Below, piece by piece: positions 12,901 through 15,016 of a stretch of 15,016 nt of DNA; within the stretch, counting starts at the first letter, position 1, and each line of letters begins with the position of its first letter. A model generated the notes under the pieces. It saw only the letters and a list, made by a program, of their open reading frames with translations, did no database searches and was not told the origin of the DNA. The DNA comes from CAZDHT01 sp964505325 (GTDB taxonomy: Bacteria; Planctomycetota; PUPC01): assembly GCA_964505325.1 (NCBI GenBank), contig CAZDHT010000114.1, positions 1 through 15,016 on the forward strand. The letters are read 5' to 3'. A program made the position numbers and the translations under genes.

Positions 12901-14690
12901 CAGAGCTGTGGACGAAGACCATCGGCTATCGGGTCCGACCGCTGGTCATCGGCGATACCTTCCACGCCGAGCCGTGGGCGTTCGATCTCCGTACCGGTAA
13001 GCAGCGGACGCGCCCGCACCCGGTGACCGGCGCGACGGAGGCATGGCAGTTCGCCCGCCCCGGCCACCACTGCGGCTGCCCCGTCGCCTCACCCAACAGC
13101 CTGTTCTTCCGCTCGTACGACATCGCCTATTACGACCTGCTGGGCGACTACGGGACGATGCACGTCGGCTCGATCCGCCCCGGCTGTTGGGTCAACGTGA
13201 TCCCCGCCAACGGGCTGGTGATGGTGCCCGAGGCCGGCTCCGGCTGCATGTGCCCGTTCCCCAACATGTGCACGGTGGTGTTCAAGCCGCGGGCGAAGCA
13301 GCGCGGCTGGGCGATGTACAGCGCCTCCGGCCCGATGACGCCGGTCAGGCGCCTGGCGATCAACCTCGGCGCCCCCGGCGACCGGAAGGACGCGCATGGG
13401 ACGCTGTGGCTCGGCTATCCGCGGCCCGCCCGTGGGCGGCTGGTGATGCAGGTCGGCCTCAACGTCGCCTACAAGCCCGGCCGCTACTTCAGCCGCGCGC
13501 CCGACCTGGCCGGGATCGAAGGGGCGGATACGCCGTGGATCTTCTCGTCCGGCTGCACCGGGGTCCGCCGTCTGACCGTGCCGCTGATCGGCAAGTCGCG
13601 CCCGCCGGCGTACTACACCGTGCGGTTGGGGTTCGCCGAACTGGTCCACAGGGCGCCGGGCCGCCGCGTGTTCGACATTCGGCTCCAGGGCAAGACCGTG
13701 CTCCGGAACCTCGACATCTTCGACGCGGCAGGCGGCCGCAACCGCGCCGTCACCGTCGAGTTCAAGGACATCTACGTGAACGACCTGCTCCGCCTCGACC
13801 TGGTCCCGAAGGACCCACAGGCGCGCGGCGAAGCAAGCCCTGTCTTGTGCAGCCTGGAGGTGATCCGCACGCGGGCGTTCCCCGCCTACCTCGCCCCGCC
13901 GTCGTACGTGCTGAGCAACCCCAAGCCGGAGCAGACGCAGCAGGTCCGCATCGTCAACACATCGGACGCGGAGTTCCGCGGCACGCTGACCGTCGGCTCA
14001 CTGCCCGGGATCACGTTCGAGCCGGCGTCGACCGCGATCCGCGTTCCGGCGAAGGGCGAGACTACGGTGAGCGTGAAGGCCGTCGCGGGCAATGGCGCGG
14101 CGGCCGGCCGGCACTCGGTGACGATGAAGCTCGCCGCCGCGGGCACGACGCTCTCGCACACCGTCCGCGCCCCGGTGCGACACTTCGGCAACCGGCTCGA
14201 GCTGGTGGTCAAGGCCGTCGCCGATACGTACGCCGACCAGCGGAAGCCCGGCGACGAGCATAGCACCAGCCCGACGTTGCTCGTCGACGGCGGCTACCAC
14301 GAGATGGGCGACAGCAGCCACGCCATGGCCTACCTGCGGTTCCCGGTGCGCGTGCCGGGGAGGCCGACGGCGGTGCGGCTGCGGCTGCACGTGCCCGCGC
14401 GGGAGCCTTCCGCGGCCAGCCGCGACGCCGGGCGCGTGGTGCTGGTGGCGGCGCCGTGGGACGAGCGGAAGGTCACGTACAAGGCCCGGCCCGCGCCGGG
14501 GAGGGAAATCGGCAAGGTCGGCGCGGTCCGCCTCGGCCAGGCGGTCGAGGTCCCGCTCAACGTATCGTTGGTCGGCCGCGACACGCTCAGCGTCGCCCTC
14601 GTCCCGACGGTCATCGACAACGCCGTCTTCTTCTCCCGCGAGAGCAAGCACCCGCCCGAGCTGATCATCGAGTACGAGCCGAGGCCGTGA
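9978..14690 (+). CDS. Giant PQQ-like beta-propeller lipoprotein with methyltransferase-like, malectin-like and DNRLRE-like domains
   Basis: This is about 1570 aa. GTG 9978 is preferred because GAGGAG (9966-9971) sits 6 nt before it, whereas it touches the alternative ATG 9972. A signal peptide ends in LLLAC-GC, a likely lipobox. Domains by position: first PQQ-like propeller part (about 10070-11400; VYFGSSANNKVYALDARTG, VLVGSDDGFVYCLRAADG) with a coiled-coil insert (about 11010-11170); SAM methyltransferase-like domain (about 11460-11910; VLGAETGRLA, YAVEPD); second propeller part (about 12000-13020) with another helical insert (about 12570-12690); a Cys-rich part with HCGC (near 13068) and CMC (near 13246); malectin-like domain (about 13590-13850); Ig-like segment (about 13890-14190); DNRLRE-like domain (about 14205-14685). 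Likely a cell-surface glycan-binding or enzymatic complex component; no electron-transfer residue set is clear. It starts 13 nt after amrS, suggesting coupled expression. Confidence 0.85.
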   Translation: MESKMKRHGMWLVALLLACGCRAVSPTERAWLTYRHDNARSGVAESAPSLPLTAHWTFQARYAPRPAWDDPKPYAVEGILERRRFHFDDVFQVTSDGDRVYFGSSANNKVYALDARTGAIRWTVNTGGPVRLAPTVWRGRVLVGSDDGFVYCLRAADGQPVWTFHAAPGDDRLLGNGRMISRWPVRTGVIVEDGIAYFGAGIFPAEGVYLYAVRAEDGGLVWRNDGAGETPQSRVSPQGYPLASKDRLFVPMGRASPAAFRRRDGELLDTPYFGKHIGGTFAVLERDQLFAGTSEMMAYSTASSRTRYAWLRGRKIVVTPDVLYLADDHALAAYDRATYAKATLDYLEALNRRGGVMDRINRLRRQKGNAKQMAALQERLKAEHQRVTAARAKLDACRLWSYPLEECEALIRAGDVLFAGTADHVTAVDAETGLHLWTGRVEGVVKGLAVAAGRLYASTDAGHIACFGAIDAAGHSTVTETANARPYPDDALTPLYRKAAETILKESGVTQGYCLVLGAETGRLACELARRSTLMIYAVEPDVKKAERARAALDAAGLLGARVVVDRAPLNDVPYSDYFANLIVSDTALISGELPDAREMFRMLKPLGGVACVGRPADKGDAAQLAAALSKGIDRALIAKATTFRSNGTWAKLTRGALKGAGKWTHQYAEPGNSGCSDDVAVQAPFGLLWFGSPGPGQMMNRHRRAAAPLAMDGRMFIQGENVLMAYDAYNGVKLWERRLLKTVEQLKPIIPRVNVSYEASNFAAAPDSILVAIDDKCHRHDAATGNGIRTYRIPEDKQGRQGNWGYLACDGGLVFGSRARRYATSDAIFALDLATGTRRWIYEGKSIRHATISISGGRVYFLDADVTDAERTAALEPRAAAMQKLAGHDRARAEAKLQKADVRRVVALDAKTGRPAWRRVVDLTGCGDRVLSTICHKGVLLLFGVHLDGHLWKQFFAGQFDSRRVLALNATDGAELWTKTIGYRVRPLVIGDTFHAEPWAFDLRTGKQRTRPHPVTGATEAWQFARPGHHCGCPVASPNSLFFRSYDIAYYDLLGDYGTMHVGSIRPGCWVNVIPANGLVMVPEAGSGCMCPFPNMCTVVFKPRAKQRGWAMYSASGPMTPVRRLAINLGAPGDRKDAHGTLWLGYPRPARGRLVMQVGLNVAYKPGRYFSRAPDLAGIEGADTPWIFSSGCTGVRRLTVPLIGKSRPPAYYTVRLGFAELVHRAPGRRVFDIRLQGKTVLRNLDIFDAAGGRNRAVTVEFKDIYVNDLLRLDLVPKDPQARGEASPVLCSLEVIRTRAFPAYLAPPSYVLSNPKPEQTQQVRIVNTSDAEFRGTLTVGSLPGITFEPASTAIRVPAKGETTVSVKAVAGNGAAAGRHSVTMKLAAAGTTLSHTVRAPVRHFGNRLELVVKAVADTYADQRKPGDEHSTSPTLLVDGGYHEMGDSSHAMAYLRFPVRVPGRPTAVRLRLHVPAREPSAASRDAGRVVLVAAPWDERKVTYKARPAPGREIGKVGAVRLGQAVEVPLNVSLVGRDTLSVALVPTVIDNAVFFSRESKHPPELIIEYEPRP

Positions 14691-14765
14691 TGTCCTGGCT
14701 GGTGGAGCTCGCCTAGATCGCCGCCGAGGTGGCGATGGCGCGGAGCAGCAGGCCGCGCTCTTCAA
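14691..14765. other. Short spacer with decayed coding look
   Basis: After the giant gene the sequence can be read as SWLVELA-stop-IAAEVAMA, which looks like coding sequence interrupted by a TAG. It leads into the amrS-tail copy in another frame. Too short to assign. Confidence 0.25.
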
Positions 14766-14850
14766 GCGCCGCGGCTACTCCACCCGGGTCACCGGTCTCG
14801 ACGGCCGGAAATACGCCAAGTGCGGCACCGAGCTCAACATCGTCATTTGA
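14766..14850 (+). pseudogene. Ectopic copy of the amrS 3' end
   Basis: The 85 bases match amrS 9880-9964 at 73 positions by my count, with only two differences in the first 61. It reads RRGYSTRVTGLDGRKYAKCG and ends TELNIVI-stop, like AmrS but with one zinc-ribbon Cys (Cys321) changed to Tyr and the first Cys pair absent. The frame upstream is unrelated to AmrS. It is a fragment, not a gene. Together with the true amrS end it forms a direct repeat bracketing the giant lipoprotein gene. Confidence 0.85.
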
Positions 14851-14880
14851 GCCCACCGGCACAGATCCCGCCTGCGCATC

Positions 14881-14903
14881 TTTTTTGCGAAACAAAGCCA
14901 TTT
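14881..14903 (-). repeat. 23-bp dispersed repeat, copy 2 (inverted)
   Basis: The exact reverse complement of 4837-4859; on the minus strand it starts AAATGGCTTTGTTTCGC and ends in an A-run. It sits about 30 bp after the amrS-tail fragment. Confidence 0.75.
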
Positions 14904-14910
14904 CGACGCA

Positions 14911-14981
14911 GGCTCTTGGCCACCATACGCTTACGTCATATTGTCAAAGAGCCGCCCCGTGATCTGCACCCGGCACAGATC
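14911..14981. repeat. Two small inverted repeats
   Basis: GGCTCTT (14911-14917) pairs with AAGAGCC (14947-14953) across 29 nt. GATCTG (14961-14966) pairs with CAGATC (14976-14981) across 9 nt. Neither is followed by a T-tract. They lie between two dispersed repeats and may belong to them. Confidence 0.4.
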
Positions 14982-14987
14982 TCTCTC

Positions 14988-15016
14988 ATCTGTGTCCATC
15001 CGTGTTCATCCGTGGC
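14988..15016 (-). repeat. GGATGNACAC-type dispersed repeat, third copy
   Basis: Read on the minus strand, units CACGGATGAA, CACGGATGGA and CACAGATGA follow each other, matching the elements after both PEP-CTERM genes but in opposite orientation. It runs to the window edge. Confidence 0.75.

Noticed and set aside
10743..13070. Long minus-strand open frame of about 775 codons
   Set aside because: It is antisense to the giant lipoprotein gene, whose frame has clear domains; the antisense product is Val/Arg/Ala-rich with no recognisable motif, as expected for GC-rich shadows.
14713..14901. Minus-strand 62-codon frame starting in the 23-bp repeat (MALFRKK...)
   Set aside because: It is antisense to the amrS-tail copy, and the start lies in a dispersed repeat; the same antisense peptide appears opposite amrS.
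14930..14953. Minus-strand TTGACA as a promoter
   Set aside because: The only -10-like hexamer, TATGGT, is 14 bp away, too close, and no gene follows.

Overview
The window is GC-rich bacterial DNA, most consistent with a member of the Planctomycetota or a close PVC-superphylum relative. The basis is inference from content: two exported proteins ending in PEP-CTERM sorting signals with poly-Arg tails, a sulfatase, a TolB-like PD40 propeller, a very large secreted PQQ-like propeller lipoprotein with malectin-like and DNRLRE-like domains, and many short intergenic repeats of the kind common in environmental PVC genomes. No rRNA, tRNA, CRISPR array, transposase or phage gene is visible.

Layout, left to right. 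(1) 90-3095, plus strand: a beta-helix PEP-CTERM protein, then a PEP-CTERM protein with caspase-like (clan CD) motifs in apparently permuted order, then a small zinc-ribbon protein. Both PEP-CTERM genes are followed at once by the same kind of composite repeat. (2) 3096-3668: repeats, hairpins and one doubtful small ORF. (3) 3669-4562, minus: a secreted PD40/TolB-like propeller. (4) 4563-5586: about 1 kb with no convincing complete gene, holding inverted repeats, dispersed repeats, two very strong hairpins and a possible gene remnant. (5) 5587-7017, minus: a sulfatase without a signal peptide, divergent from a CBM-like lipoprotein (7247-7690); a credible sigma70-type promoter faces each gene. 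(6) 7683-8784, minus: a GNAT acetyltransferase with a coding-looking in-frame extension beyond its stop, a hexanucleotide repeat touching its start, and an 80-aa two-TM protein with a perfect Shine-Dalgarno and a promoter. (7) 8966-14690, plus: an AmrS-type radical SAM enzyme, followed after 13 nt by a giant lipoprotein. (8) 14691-15016: an ectopic 85-bp copy of the amrS 3' end, then dispersed repeats also found elsewhere in the window.

Functional reading (inference): mostly accessory cell-envelope genes for polysaccharide or sulfated-glycan binding and processing, plus an AmrS locus. The points most worth a second look are the permuted caspase-like protease, the methyltransferase-like domain inside an exported propeller lipoprotein, and the duplicated amrS tail that brackets that gene.
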